In this document: piece after piece, positions 9,135-18,616 of the stretch
Layout: the number at the start of each line of letters is the position of its first letter
Numbering within the stretch: the stretch's first letter is position 1
NCBI GenBank assembly: GCA_937881735.1
Contig: CALGEH010000217.1
Location: 1 to 34,245, forward strand
Reading direction: 5' to 3'
Length of the DNA: 34,245 bases
Source of the DNA: an uncultured Shimia sp.
GTDB taxonomy: Bacteria; Pseudomonadota; Alphaproteobacteria; Rhodobacterales; Rhodobacteraceae
Translations under genes and position numbers: made by a program
The notes under the pieces: model-generated
The model's database searches: none
The model's input: the letters and a program-made list of their open reading frames with translations, nothing else
What the model was told of the DNA's origin: nothing

Positions 9135-11108
9135 TTAGCGCGGGACCTTCGCTGCCCAATCTCGCGCAAAGATAAGAGTGCCGTTCTCCCAAGCCTCAAG
9201 GGTCTGCGTGATCTCGAAATGATCGCGCAGCCCGCGCATCTGTGATGTTACGCGCGTCTCAATCTTCCAGTCACCACGCCCCAGCATCCTGTCCCATGTG
9301 ATATCCGCCACGGCGCTACTTGGATCATCCGGGTGGATGCTCCACAGCTCAGCCATCGCACTTCCGGTGATGAGGCCGGTTTCCACGTCCTCCTGTGCCC
9401 CGTGATCGCCGTGCACACGCAGGGTAATCTTGCCGTCCTCTGCCATAGTGCGTGTCTTATCTGCAGTTTTGTCGCGGATCTGTCGGTATTTCCGCTCCTC
9501 CATTGGCTTTGGCGCATCAAAATTGACCGCTGCCCCGGCGCAGGAGGTGAGAATGGGCAGCTCGAGCGCGCCCAAAGTTACCGTCAGTTGACCAAAGCCC
9601 GGCTCAGGCCAGCAATAGGGCCAATAGCTGCTAGACAGCGCGACCCTGAGCCGGTGCCCCTTGGGCAGGCGATAGGCGGCCTGATCCAAGGAGAGCGCAA
9701 TCTGATAATCCGTCCCCGGCTCCATAGGCTCGGCAGTCTCAAATCCCTCGCGGAAAGCGAGGTTTAGCAACCCTGTCGAGATGAGATGGCTGGTGCCGTC
9801 TGGCCTCAGGTCACAGAGCCGGGCGATCACCTGTCCTTTTGGCGTGTCTGAACGAAGCGTCAGTGATAGCTTTGGCGCGCCGATCACCTCAGTGTCCTCA
9901 ACCAGCGGCACTGTGTCGAAGCAAAGGCTCCGTGCGTCATCGGCAATCTGATCTTCCGGCATCTCAAACGGGCCAAGGCCAAAGGGAAAATACTCCCCAG
10001 CGCCCTCACCACATCTCAAATCAGGCTCTAATATGGCCGAGAACGGCTCTGCTTTGCCCATGGCCTTCTCGGAAAACCCAAGCACTTGCCGCTCGACTTC
10101 ACCCCCGCTCAGGCCGCGCCAAGCACCCGGCCGGAAAGTCAGGCCATTATTGGGAGGGATGCTGTCCATCACATAGGCGCGGTAATTGGCATCATACTCA
10201 ACGCCCGTTTCTGCGTCCTTCAACCATCTATCCCACCACCGGAGCGCCTCGCCCAGATAATCAATCGACGGGCCGATGGTGCTGATATTTGGATATTTGT
10301 GGCCCCAAGGACCAAGTATTGCCTTCACCTCACCATTGAGACCCTCGGCCATCGCCGCAGGTGCGTTGCGATAGCCATCGTGCTGACCACAGATCGCAAG
10401 CACCGGAGCTTTGATCGCGGCGTAATCCTCGCATATCGATCCGTGCTTCCAATAAGCGTCGCGCGTGGGATGCGCGACCCACCGTTCTGCCACGAATGGC
10501 GTGTGTTCGAGCCTCTTCAGCCACGTCTCGCGCCAAGTGTCCGGCCGTAGCGCCGGGTCGGGCGGGGTTGAGAGCCATGACGTGATCGTGGCGGCCCAGC
10601 CGATATTCTCGCTTAGCTGAATACCGCCCTTATAGTGAATATCATCATGGTATCTGTCCGCAGTGGTCCCGATGCTGATCACCGCGCGCAGCGGTTCTGG
10701 CGCGCGGGCGGCAATCTGCACACCGTTAAAGCCACCCCAGGAAATCCCCTGAATTCCGACACGTCCGTTGCACCATGGCTGCTCTGCGATCCAGTGTATC
10801 AAATCGACACCATCCGAAAGCTCACGTTCCGAATATTCATCGTCAAAGAGCCCCTCACTCTCCCCGCATCCGCGCCGGTCGATCCGCAGGCAGACATATC
10901 CATGCGCCGCAAAATGCGCGTGCATCCCGTGGTCGCGCGCGGCGGTCCCATCGGATTTGCGGTAGGGGAGATATTCGATAATAGCGGGAAGAGGCGTGTC
11001 CGACGCGCTTGCGGGCATCCAGACGCGGGCCGACAATTGTGTGCCATCCGGGAGCGGGATGAGCATATCAGGGATGATCTCAACAGCGATTTGGGCTTTG
11101 TCAGTCAC
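9135..11108 (-). CDS. CocE/NonD family hydrolase (X-Pro dipeptidyl-peptidase S15-like)
   Basis: This is a large alpha/beta hydrolase of the CocE/NonD type, acting on esters or acyl-peptides; the substrate cannot be told from sequence. The N-terminal half has IEYLPYRK, the RIDRRGCGES oxyanion-region motif and the nucleophile elbow GISWGGF (Ser near residue 123). GQHDGY and GPWGHKYP supply the likely acid and catalytic His. The C-terminal half is the jelly-roll domain of PepX_C type. There is no signal peptide. The GTG at 11108 is preferred over 11141: GGAGG is nine bases upstream, and it overlaps the mutS stop as GTGACTGA. Length is 657 aa. Confidence 0.85.
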   Translation of the reverse strand: MTDKAQIAVEIIPDMLIPLPDGTQLSARVWMPASASDTPLPAIIEYLPYRKSDGTAARDHGMHAHFAAHGYVCLRIDRRGCGESEGLFDDEYSERELSDGVDLIHWIAEQPWCNGRVGIQGISWGGFNGVQIAARAPEPLRAVISIGTTADRYHDDIHYKGGIQLSENIGWAATITSWLSTPPDPALRPDTWRETWLKRLEHTPFVAERWVAHPTRDAYWKHGSICEDYAAIKAPVLAICGQHDGYRNAPAAMAEGLNGEVKAILGPWGHKYPNISTIGPSIDYLGEALRWWDRWLKDAETGVEYDANYRAYVMDSIPPNNGLTFRPGAWRGLSGGEVERQVLGFSEKAMGKAEPFSAILEPDLRCGEGAGEYFPFGLGPFEMPEDQIADDARSLCFDTVPLVEDTEVIGAPKLSLTLRSDTPKGQVIARLCDLRPDGTSHLISTGLLNLAFREGFETAEPMEPGTDYQIALSLDQAAYRLPKGHRLRVALSSSYWPYCWPEPGFGQLTVTLGALELPILTSCAGAAVNFDAPKPMEERKYRQIRDKTADKTRTMAEDGKITLRVHGDHGAQEDVETGLITGSAMAELWSIHPDDPSSAVADITWDRMLGRGDWKIETRVTSQMRGLRDHFEITQTLEAWENGTLIFARDWAAKVPR

Positions 11109-13761
11109 TGTTTTTAGCCTCCACAAGGGCTTTGAGGTCATAGATCAGATTGAGCGCCTCGCGTGGGCTGAGTTGGTCGGGGAGAATATCCGACAGCTTT
11201 TCTTCGACAGCGGATGGGGCAATGTCCTGAAGCTGTGGGGCGGGTGCGGCGCGCGCCGAGAACAGCGGCAGATCATCGATCAATGTTTCGCGGGCAGAGC
11301 CACCCTCCCGCTCCCCGCGCTCCAACGCATCCAGCACGACGCGCGCCCGCTCGATCACCGAAAGGGGCAACCCCGCCAGTTTCGCCACCTGCACTCCGTA
11401 GGACCGGTCCGCCGCGCCGCGCCGCACCTCGTGCAGGAAGATCACATCGCCCTCATGCTCTTTCACGGCCACGGTGGCGTTGTCGACGCGCTCCAGCTTG
11501 TCCGTCAGGTTGGTCAGCTCGTGGTAATGCGTGGCAAAAAGCGCGCGGCAGCCGTTGACCTCATGCAGGTGTTCCAGCGTGGCCCAAGCGATGGAGAGGC
11601 CGTCATAGGTGGCTGTTCCCCGTCCAATTTCGTCAAGGATAACAAGCGCATGATCGTCTGCCTGATTGAGGATTGCGGCGGTCTCGACCATCTCCACCAT
11701 GAAGGTGGAGCGCCCACGGGCCAGATCATCGGACGCGCCCACGCGGCTGAAAAGCTGGCTGACCACGCCGATATGGGCGGCTCGGGCGGGCACGTAGCTG
11801 CCCATTTGCGCCATTAATGCGATCAGAGCGTTTTGCCTCAGGAACGTCGATTTACCTGCCATGTTCGGCCCGGTCAGAAGCCAAACGTCATGGCCTGTGC
11901 CGAGCGTGCAATCATTGGCTATAAACGGCCCCGCGCCTTGGCTGCGCAACGCCGCCTCGACCACAGGATGCCGCCCGGCGGAGATATCGAGCGCACGGCT
12001 GTCGTCGACCTTGGGGCGGCACCAATCCTGATCGACAGCGAGGTCGGCCAGGGCAGCGGTCAGATCAAGCTCTGACAGGGTGCGAGCGGTCTGCGAAATC
12101 TCGGCAGAGCGCTCAAGAACAGCCTGCTTTAAGGTCTCATAGAGCCGCTTTTCAATCTCCAGTGCCCGCCCGCCTGCGTTGAGGATCTTGGTCTCCATCT
12201 CTGACAGTGGCACGGTGGTGAAGCGGAGTTGATTGGCGGTCGTCTGGCGATGTTTGAACGTCTCGTTCAGCGGCGCAGAGAGCATTTTTTCTGCATGGGT
12301 TGCGGTGACCTCGATGAAATATCCAAGGACGTTGTTGTGCTTGATCTTGAGGGAGGAGACGCCGGTCAGATCCGCATATTCGCTCTGCATTGCCGCGATG
12401 ACGCTGCGACCTTCGTCGCGCAGGGTGCGGGCTTCGTCCAGCTCGCCGTCATACTCCGGCGCTATAAAGCCCCCGTCTCGGACCAGGAGGGGAGGCTCTG
12501 CGACAAGCGCATCGTCCAGAAGGGTCAAAAGGGTATCTTGGCCAAGAAGCGCCTCAGCGTCTGAAGCCAGCATTTCGGGGAGGCTCGATGTCTCCATAAG
12601 GCCCGCGATATGCTCGGCCCCGCTCAGCCCGTTGCGGATTGCAGCCAGGTCCCGAGGGCCGCCGCGATCCAAGCCCAGACGCGAGAGCGCCCGATCCAGA
12701 TCGGGCACCTGGCGCAGGGCCTCGCGCAAATCTGTGCAGAGGCCCCGTTTCTCGACCGCGAAGGCGACATTGGCCTGCCGCGCGAGAATTGTGCCGAGGT
12801 CCCGTGAGGGGCTGGAGAGGCGCCGCTCCAACAAGCGCCCGCCACCTGCTGTCACCGTGCGATCCATCGCGGCAAGTAGGGAGCCTGCCCGCCCGCCGCC
12901 AAGGGCATGGGTCAACTCCAGATTGCGGCGGGTCGCGGCGTCGATCTGCATGGCGCTGGCCAGAGCCTCGCGCTGGGGTGGGCGCAGGAGGGGCAGTTTG
13001 CCCTTCTGCGTGATCTCCAGATATTCCACCACTGCGCCCAAGGCTGCAATCTCGGGGCGGGTGAAGTTGCCATAAGCCTCCAACGTGCCGACACCGAACA
13101 GGGTGCAGAGCCGTTTCTCGGACCCGGTGCTGTCAAAGGCCGCGCGCGCCAGTGGGGTCATGGCAGCACCCGATTCAGTCACTGTTTCCGCCCAATTTGG
13201 ATCACGCGTATCGGCGACCAGAACCTCGGAGGGGCGCAGGCGGGCCAGTTCAGGCCCGATACGGGCCGCGCCCAAGGGCATGACATGAAGCGCGCCGGTG
13301 GAAATATCGGTCCACGCCAGCGCATGCTCCCCGCGCACCTCGGCGATGGCGGCGAGGAAATTGTGCCGCCGGGCGTCTAGCAATGTCTCCTCGGTCAACG
13401 TGCCTGGGGTGACGAGGCGCACGACCTCGCGCCGCACCACCGATTTGGAGCCGCGCTTTTTGGCCTCTGTTGGGCTTTCCATCTGCTCGCAGACCGCCAC
13501 GCGAAACCCTTTGCGGATCAGCGTCAGAAGATACCCTTCGGCCGCATGAAATGGCACGCCGCACATCGCAATATCCTCGCCCAGATGCTTGCCGCGTTTT
13601 GTGAGTGCAATATCGAGCGCCTCTGCGGCGGCGACGGCATCGTCGAAGAAAAGCTCGTAGAAATCGCCCATGCGGTAGAACAGCAGCGCGCCGTCATACT
13701 GCGCCTTGATCTCCAGATATTGCGCCATCATCGGCGTTACGGCTGAATTGGCTGCTGTCAC
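11101..13761 (-). CDS. mutS: DNA mismatch repair protein MutS
   Basis: MutS recognises mismatches and small loops and starts methyl-independent or MutL-dependent repair. The N-terminal TPMMAQYLEIKAQ and FYRMGDFYELFF segments include the mismatch-contacting Phe-x-Glu. The ATPase domain has the P-loop GPNMAGKST near residue 630, with DEIGRGTATYDG and the FATHYHEL motif after it. The GTG at 13761 is chosen because GGGGGA lies six bases upstream and 886 aa is the normal length; the track's extra 19 residues look unrelated. The hydrolase gene downstream is translationally linked by an 8-base overlap, though no functional tie to repair is known. Confidence 0.96.
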   Translation of the reverse strand: MTAANSAVTPMMAQYLEIKAQYDGALLFYRMGDFYELFFDDAVAAAEALDIALTKRGKHLGEDIAMCGVPFHAAEGYLLTLIRKGFRVAVCEQMESPTEAKKRGSKSVVRREVVRLVTPGTLTEETLLDARRHNFLAAIAEVRGEHALAWTDISTGALHVMPLGAARIGPELARLRPSEVLVADTRDPNWAETVTESGAAMTPLARAAFDSTGSEKRLCTLFGVGTLEAYGNFTRPEIAALGAVVEYLEITQKGKLPLLRPPQREALASAMQIDAATRRNLELTHALGGGRAGSLLAAMDRTVTAGGGRLLERRLSSPSRDLGTILARQANVAFAVEKRGLCTDLREALRQVPDLDRALSRLGLDRGGPRDLAAIRNGLSGAEHIAGLMETSSLPEMLASDAEALLGQDTLLTLLDDALVAEPPLLVRDGGFIAPEYDGELDEARTLRDEGRSVIAAMQSEYADLTGVSSLKIKHNNVLGYFIEVTATHAEKMLSAPLNETFKHRQTTANQLRFTTVPLSEMETKILNAGGRALEIEKRLYETLKQAVLERSAEISQTARTLSELDLTAALADLAVDQDWCRPKVDDSRALDISAGRHPVVEAALRSQGAGPFIANDCTLGTGHDVWLLTGPNMAGKSTFLRQNALIALMAQMGSYVPARAAHIGVVSQLFSRVGASDDLARGRSTFMVEMVETAAILNQADDHALVILDEIGRGTATYDGLSIAWATLEHLHEVNGCRALFATHYHELTNLTDKLERVDNATVAVKEHEGDVIFLHEVRRGAADRSYGVQVAKLAGLPLSVIERARVVLDALERGEREGGSARETLIDDLPLFSARAAPAPQLQDIAPSAVEEKLSDILPDQLSPREALNLIYDLKALVEAKNSD

Positions 13762-13887
13762 GTGCTGTCCCCCATGCTGCTGGAGCCTACAAACCAACGC
13801 TGGAAGGCGAAAGGGCAAAGAGCATACCGTTGAGCCGCGCCGCGTGTGCGGCTATGGATGGTGAGCCCAAATGCAAGGAACGCCCCT

Positions 13888-16143
13888 ATGTCCAACCAGA
13901 AAATCACCGCTGAAGAGGCGCTCGCCTTTCATCTGGAGCCAACACCCGGCAAGTTTGAGATCACCGCAACGGTCCCAATGACCACGCAACGCGATCTGAG
14001 CCTCGCCTATTCGCCCGGTGTCGCGGAGCCCTGTCTGGCCATCGCGGAGAACCCGGAGACGGCTTACGATTACACCAACAAGGGTAACCTGGTTGCTGTG
14101 ATTTCCAACGGGACGGCGGTGCTGGGGCTTGGGAACCTTGGCGCGCTGGGCTCCAAGCCCGTGATGGAGGGCAAGGCGGTGCTCTTCAAACGGTTTGCGG
14201 ATGTGAATTCCATAGATATTGAGCTCGATACCGAGGACCCTGACGCGTTTTGCAACGCGGTGCGGCTGATGGGGCCGACCTTTGGCGGAATCAACCTCGA
14301 AGATATCAAGGCGCCGGAATGTTTCATCATCGAGCAGCGCTTGAAGGAGGAGATGGATATCCCCGTCTTCCATGACGATCAGCACGGTACGGCGGTGATC
14401 TGTGCCGCGGGGCTGATCAATGCGCTGCATATCTCGGGCAAGAAGATCGAGGATGTGAAGATTGTTCTCAACGGGGCTGGGGCCGCCGGGATCGCGTGTA
14501 TTGAGCTTTTGAAACGCATGGGCGCGCGCCATGAAAATTGCATCACTTGCGACACGAAAGGCGTGATCTATCAGGGCCGTACCGAGGGGATGAACCAGTG
14601 GAAATCGGCCCATGCGGTGAACACCAAGCTGCGCAGTCTTGAGGAGGCGATGGAGGGCGCGGATGTGTTTCTCGGCGTCAGCGCCAAGGGCGCTGTGACG
14701 CCTGAAATGGTTTTGAGCATGGCGCCAAACCCGGTGATTTTCGCCATGGCGAACCCGGATCCAGAGATCACACCGGAGGAGGCCCATGCGGTGCGCGAGG
14801 ATGCAATCGTGGCGACAGGGCGCAGCGATTACCCCAATCAGGTGAATAATGTGCTCGGCTTTCCCTATCTTTTCCGTGGTGCGCTGGATGTTCATGCGCG
14901 CGCGATCAACGATGAGATGAAGATCGCCTGCGCCGAGGCTTTGGCCGCCCTTGCGCGCGAGGACGTGCCGGATGAGGTCGATATGGCTTATGGGCGCAAG
15001 CTGACCTTTGGGCGCGATTACATCATCCCCACGCCTTTTGATCCGCGCCTGATCTATACTATTCCCCCCGCCGTGGCGCGGGCGTGTATGGAGACGGGGG
15101 CGGCCCGGCGGCCCATCGTGGATATGGAGGCCTATGAGGTCTCGCTGAAATCGCGGATGGACCCGACGGCGAGCGTTATGCGCTCGATCAATGCGCGGGC
15201 ACGTAATGCACAGGCGCGGATGATATTTGCCGAAGGGGACGATCCGCGCGTGCTGCGCGCCGCCGTGCAATATCAGCGTGCAGGCATGGGTGAGGCCATT
15301 GTCGTGGGGCGTGAGGCGGACGTAAAGGCCAAGCTGGAGGCCGCTGGAATGGCTGATGCGGTGGCCGAGCTCAACGTGGTAAACGCCGCCAATTCCAGCG
15401 ATCTGGAGGCCTATCGCGCCTTTCTTTATGACAGACTTCAGCGCAAAGGCTTTGACCGGCAGGACGCTTATCGCCTTGCTGCGCGGGACCGGCACGTCTT
15501 CGCATCCTTGCTTCTGGCGCATGGGGTGGGAGACGGGCTCGTCACCGGGGCCACGCGCAAATCGGCGCATGTTTTGGAATTGATCAACCACGTGTTCGAC
15601 GCAGACGCGGCTCATGGTGCCGTGGGTGTTACGGTGATGATGCATAAAGGCCGGATTGTTCTGGTGGCCGATACGTTGGTCCATGAATGGCCCGATCAGG
15701 AAGATCTGGCCACAATTGCCAAGCGTTCCGCCGGGGTCGCGCGGCATTTGGGGTTGGAGCCTCGTGTGGCTTTCGTCAGCTTCTCGACCTTTGGCTATCC
15801 AAAATCCGAGCGCGCCGAGAAAATGCACCTTGCACCCAGCGTGCTTGAGGCGCGCGGAGTGGATTTCGAGTTCGAGGGCGAGATGACCGTCGACGTGGCT
15901 TTGAACGTCGCCGCGCAACAGGCCTATCCGTTTCAGCGGCTGACCGGCCCGGCCAATATCCTCGTGGTGCCCGCACGCCATTCCGCGTCGATCTCGGTCA
16001 AGCTGATGCAGGAGATGGCGGGGGCTACGGTGATCGGACCCATTTTGGCGGGTGTGGATCAGTCGATCCAGATTTGCTCCACCACCGCAACAGCCAATGA
16101 TATCCTGAACATGGCGGTCCTTGCGGCGTGCAAAGTGGGCTGA
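13888..16143 (+). CDS. maeB: NADP-dependent malic enzyme with phosphotransacetylase domain (MaeB type)
   Basis: This 751-aa protein is a fusion. Residues to about 425 form the malic enzyme, which decarboxylates malate to pyruvate, with YSPGVAEPC near 45, HDDQHGT near 161 and the nucleotide-binding GAGAAGIA near 196. From about 429 (RARNAQARMIFAEGDDPRV) it continues as a phosphate acetyl/butyryltransferase domain, ending in a stretch with GVDQSIQICSTTAT. In characterised relatives the second domain is regulatory, sensing acetyl-CoA. The ATG at 13888 has AAGGAA about eight bases upstream, so the track's 14 extra residues are dropped. The stop is four bases from the convergent msrA stop. Confidence 0.95.
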   Translation: MSNQKITAEEALAFHLEPTPGKFEITATVPMTTQRDLSLAYSPGVAEPCLAIAENPETAYDYTNKGNLVAVISNGTAVLGLGNLGALGSKPVMEGKAVLFKRFADVNSIDIELDTEDPDAFCNAVRLMGPTFGGINLEDIKAPECFIIEQRLKEEMDIPVFHDDQHGTAVICAAGLINALHISGKKIEDVKIVLNGAGAAGIACIELLKRMGARHENCITCDTKGVIYQGRTEGMNQWKSAHAVNTKLRSLEEAMEGADVFLGVSAKGAVTPEMVLSMAPNPVIFAMANPDPEITPEEAHAVREDAIVATGRSDYPNQVNNVLGFPYLFRGALDVHARAINDEMKIACAEALAALAREDVPDEVDMAYGRKLTFGRDYIIPTPFDPRLIYTIPPAVARACMETGAARRPIVDMEAYEVSLKSRMDPTASVMRSINARARNAQARMIFAEGDDPRVLRAAVQYQRAGMGEAIVVGREADVKAKLEAAGMADAVAELNVVNAANSSDLEAYRAFLYDRLQRKGFDRQDAYRLAARDRHVFASLLLAHGVGDGLVTGATRKSAHVLELINHVFDADAAHGAVGVTVMMHKGRIVLVADTLVHEWPDQEDLATIAKRSAGVARHLGLEPRVAFVSFSTFGYPKSERAEKMHLAPSVLEARGVDFEFEGEMTVDVALNVAAQQAYPFQRLTGPANILVVPARHSASISVKLMQEMAGATVIGPILAGVDQSIQICSTTATANDILNMAVLAACKVG

Positions 16144-16147
16144 ACGC

Positions 16148-16816
16148 TCAGTATTTGGCGGCGAAGGGGGCCGACGCGCCCCACAGCGCTTTGACCCGTT
16201 TGTCGCGGCCACACGATATGCGGTAGCGCTTGTAGGCCTCGGACTGTCGTTTGGGGCCGAAGCGGGTGACGATCAGTTTGGTGCCTTTATAGTAATCCTG
16301 ATGGTAAGCCTCGGCCGGGTAGAAGGCTTGTGCTGTGAGGATGGGGGTCACGATGGTTTGTCCCAGCACCTGCTCGGCTTCGGCCTTTGCCTTGGTCGCG
16401 GCGTCTTTTTGCGCATCGCCATTGTAGAAGATCGCGGTGCGGTAGCTGTCACCCCGGTCGCAGAACTGCCCGCCCGCATCGGTGGGATCGACCGAGCGCA
16501 GGAACATCGACAGGATCTGATCACGGGTGACTTGCCTTGGGTCAAACTGGATCTGCACCGCTTCATAATGCCCTGAAGCGCCGCCCTTCACCTGCTTGTA
16601 GGTTGGGTTCGAGACCGTCCCGCCCGTATAACCGGATACGACCTCCTTCACGCCCTTCACGCCCTCAAAATCGGACTCGACGCACCAAAAACATCCTCCC
16701 GCTACGGTCAGCACCTCGGTGCTGGCGGCGTGGGCCTTGCCCGTCTGGGCAGCGAAGCCCACAACGATCAGCCCGGCGAGCAGAATAGATTTCACTTTGG
16801 TCATAGCAGTCAGCAT
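16148..16816 (-). CDS. msrA: Exported peptide-methionine (S)-S-oxide reductase MsrA
   Basis: MsrA reduces methionine-S-sulfoxide in oxidised proteins. The catalytic motif GCFWC is at residues 41-45, followed by GVKEVVSGYTGG and the substrate-site stretch EAYHQDYY. Unlike the cytosolic form it begins with a Sec-type signal: a short basic start (MTKVKS), the hydrophobic run ILLAGLIVVGFAA and an AHA cleavage site, so it probably works in the periplasm. The ATG at 16816 has AAGGAGG eight bases upstream, which excludes the track's 23 extra residues. Length is 222 aa. No MsrB is seen nearby. Confidence 0.94.
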   Translation of the reverse strand: MLTAMTKVKSILLAGLIVVGFAAQTGKAHAASTEVLTVAGGCFWCVESDFEGVKGVKEVVSGYTGGTVSNPTYKQVKGGASGHYEAVQIQFDPRQVTRDQILSMFLRSVDPTDAGGQFCDRGDSYRTAIFYNGDAQKDAATKAKAEAEQVLGQTIVTPILTAQAFYPAEAYHQDYYKGTKLIVTRFGPKRQSEAYKRYRISCGRDKRVKALWGASAPFAAKY

Positions 16817-16972
16817 TGTGCGCCCCTCCTTGGGATTGCGGCTACCATGACCCAAGACTGGTGCCGGGCCAATATGGCGAAACACATCCTCACGCGGAGG
16901 TGACGACGTTTTACCACTTGAGGCAGAGTTGCCGCGCGCCTAGCCTTCCTTTGTAACAATCGGGGGGCGGGC

Positions 16973-17908
16973 ATGGACCATCCATCAGGGCACCAGACGA
17001 CGCATCAGGCCGAGGAGGACGCCCGCAACGAGGCGATTGTGATCTGGCTCAACGGGCGGATCGTGCCCAAGGCCCAGGCTTTGGTCAGCGTCTATGACAG
17101 CGGATTCATGCTGGGCGATGGGGTTTGGGAAGGGCTGCGGCTTTATGATGGGCATTGGGCCTTCGCAGATGAGCATCTGGACCGGCTTTTTGAGGCGGCC
17201 AAGGCGATTGATCTGGATATCGGGATGGATTGGGGCGGCGTGATGCAGGCCCTGATCGATACGCAGGCCGCAAACGCGATGGTCACGGACGCCCATGCGC
17301 GGCTGATGGTGACGCGGGGGGTGAAAACGCGCCCCTTTCAGCATCCCTCGCTCAGCCGCCAAGGCCCCACGATGACAATCATCATGGAGCACTCCAAACC
17401 CTCAATCCCGCGCCCCATCCGCCTTGCCACGGTCCCACACCTGCGCGGCTTGCCGATGACCCAGGACCCCAAGCTCAATTCCCACTCAAAGCTCAATTGC
17501 ATCCTCGCCTGCATCGCGGCGGAGAAGGCGGGGGCCGATGAGGCCTTGATGCTGGACGTGCATGGGTTTGTGAACACGACCAACGCCTGCAACTTCTTCA
17601 TCGTGCGCAAGGGCGCGGTCTGGACCTCGACCGGGGACTATTGCATGAACGGGATCACGCGGCAGAAGGTGATTGATCTGTGCCGCGTGGGTGGCATCCC
17701 GGTCTATGAGCGGAACTTCAGCCTCGTGGATACTTACGGCGCCGATGAGGCGTTTCTGACGGGCACGTTCGGGGCGCAGACCCCTGTCGGTGCGATTGAC
17801 GGGCGGCAGATCGGTGATGGGCAGCTTGGACCGGTCACGACGCGGCTGCGCGCGCTTTATAAGGATCTGATCGTGCAGGAGCGTACCCTTCAGGAGCGCG
17901 GCGGATGA
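16973..17908 (+). CDS. Aminotransferase class IV (PLP fold type IV)
   Basis: This is a fold-type IV PLP enzyme, the group of branched-chain aminotransferase, D-amino-acid aminotransferase and aminodeoxychorismate lyase. Diagnostic features are YDSGFMLGDGVWEGLRLY near residues 43-60, HLDRLF, the LNSHSKLN stretch with the likely PLP lysine near 172, and the GFVNTTNACNFF motif. Length is 311 aa. The substrate cannot be assigned. It overlaps the following sulfotransferase by ATGA, so the two are made together and may act in one pathway. A GGGGGGCGGG run serves as ribosome site. The first 20 residues are hydrophilic and family-poor, so a later start is possible. Confidence 0.85.
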   Translation: MDHPSGHQTTHQAEEDARNEAIVIWLNGRIVPKAQALVSVYDSGFMLGDGVWEGLRLYDGHWAFADEHLDRLFEAAKAIDLDIGMDWGGVMQALIDTQAANAMVTDAHARLMVTRGVKTRPFQHPSLSRQGPTMTIIMEHSKPSIPRPIRLATVPHLRGLPMTQDPKLNSHSKLNCILACIAAEKAGADEALMLDVHGFVNTTNACNFFIVRKGAVWTSTGDYCMNGITRQKVIDLCRVGGIPVYERNFSLVDTYGADEAFLTGTFGAQTPVGAIDGRQIGDGQLGPVTTRLRALYKDLIVQERTLQERGG

Positions 17909-18612
17909 GGATTGCCATGTGGTCTGGGCCGCGCAACCTGTCTACGGCGATGATGTATAGCTTTGCCGCGCGGGGCGACTGCGCCGTGGTGGATGAGCCT
18001 TTTTACGCCGCTTATCTGGAGCGCACGGGGATTGCGCACCCCATGCGGGAAGAGGTTCTGGCCACGCAAACGACGGATACAGATGCGGTGGTACGCAGCC
18101 TGCTTGGCCCCCATGAAGGCACACATTTCTATCAAAAGCACATGACGCAGCATATGGTGGACGGCATCCCGCGCGACTGGATGCGCGATGTTGCCCACGT
18201 GTTTTTGATCCGTCATCCGGCACGTGTCGTGGCCAGTTTTTCCGCCAAATATGATGCGACCACGCTGGAGGATATCGGGTTCATTCAGCAGGGCGCGCTC
18301 TATGCGGGGCTTCGCGACATTGGGCAGCGGCCCGTTGTGGTAGACGCATCGGATATTCGCGCCGATCCGGCGGCTGTCTTGCAGCGGCTCTGTGCCGCGA
18401 TCGGGATCGACTGGACCGAGCGGATGCTCCGCTGGCCCGCGGGTGGGCATGCGGCGGACGGTATCTGGGGCGCGCATTGGTATGGGGCGGTCCGACGCTC
18501 CACCGGGTTTGCGGCGGCGGAGGGCCCGCTGCCCGTCCTGAGCGGCGCGCAGGCAGAGCTGGCCGAGGCCGCTCTGCCCTCTTATCGCACCTTGGAAGCC
18601 GCCAAGATCTGA
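17905..18612 (+). CDS. Sulfotransferase family protein
   Basis: The 235-aa protein has an N-terminal P-loop-like strand, WSGPRNLSTAMM (residues 6-17), followed by VVDEPFYAAYL. HVFLIRHPARVVASF matches the 3'-phosphosulfate-binding region (R...S) of PAPS sulfotransferases. The acceptor is unknown. Homologues are often labelled simply as sulfotransferase-like or mis-labelled as aminotransferases because of this gene pairing. The start overlaps the upstream aminotransferase stop by four bases, so they form a two-gene unit. The gene ends four bases before the convergent argG stop. Confidence 0.78.
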   Translation: MRIAMWSGPRNLSTAMMYSFAARGDCAVVDEPFYAAYLERTGIAHPMREEVLATQTTDTDAVVRSLLGPHEGTHFYQKHMTQHMVDGIPRDWMRDVAHVFLIRHPARVVASFSAKYDATTLEDIGFIQQGALYAGLRDIGQRPVVVDASDIRADPAAVLQRLCAAIGIDWTERMLRWPAGGHAADGIWGAHWYGAVRRSTGFAAAEGPLPVLSGAQAELAEAALPSYRTLEAAKI

Positions 18613-18616
18613 GGCT

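Noticed and set aside
13852-16212. 786-aa open frame on the - strand opposite maeB
   Set aside because: It is a shadow of maeB in GC-rich DNA, with no family motifs and a composition rich in His and Arg; maeB is unambiguous on the + strand.
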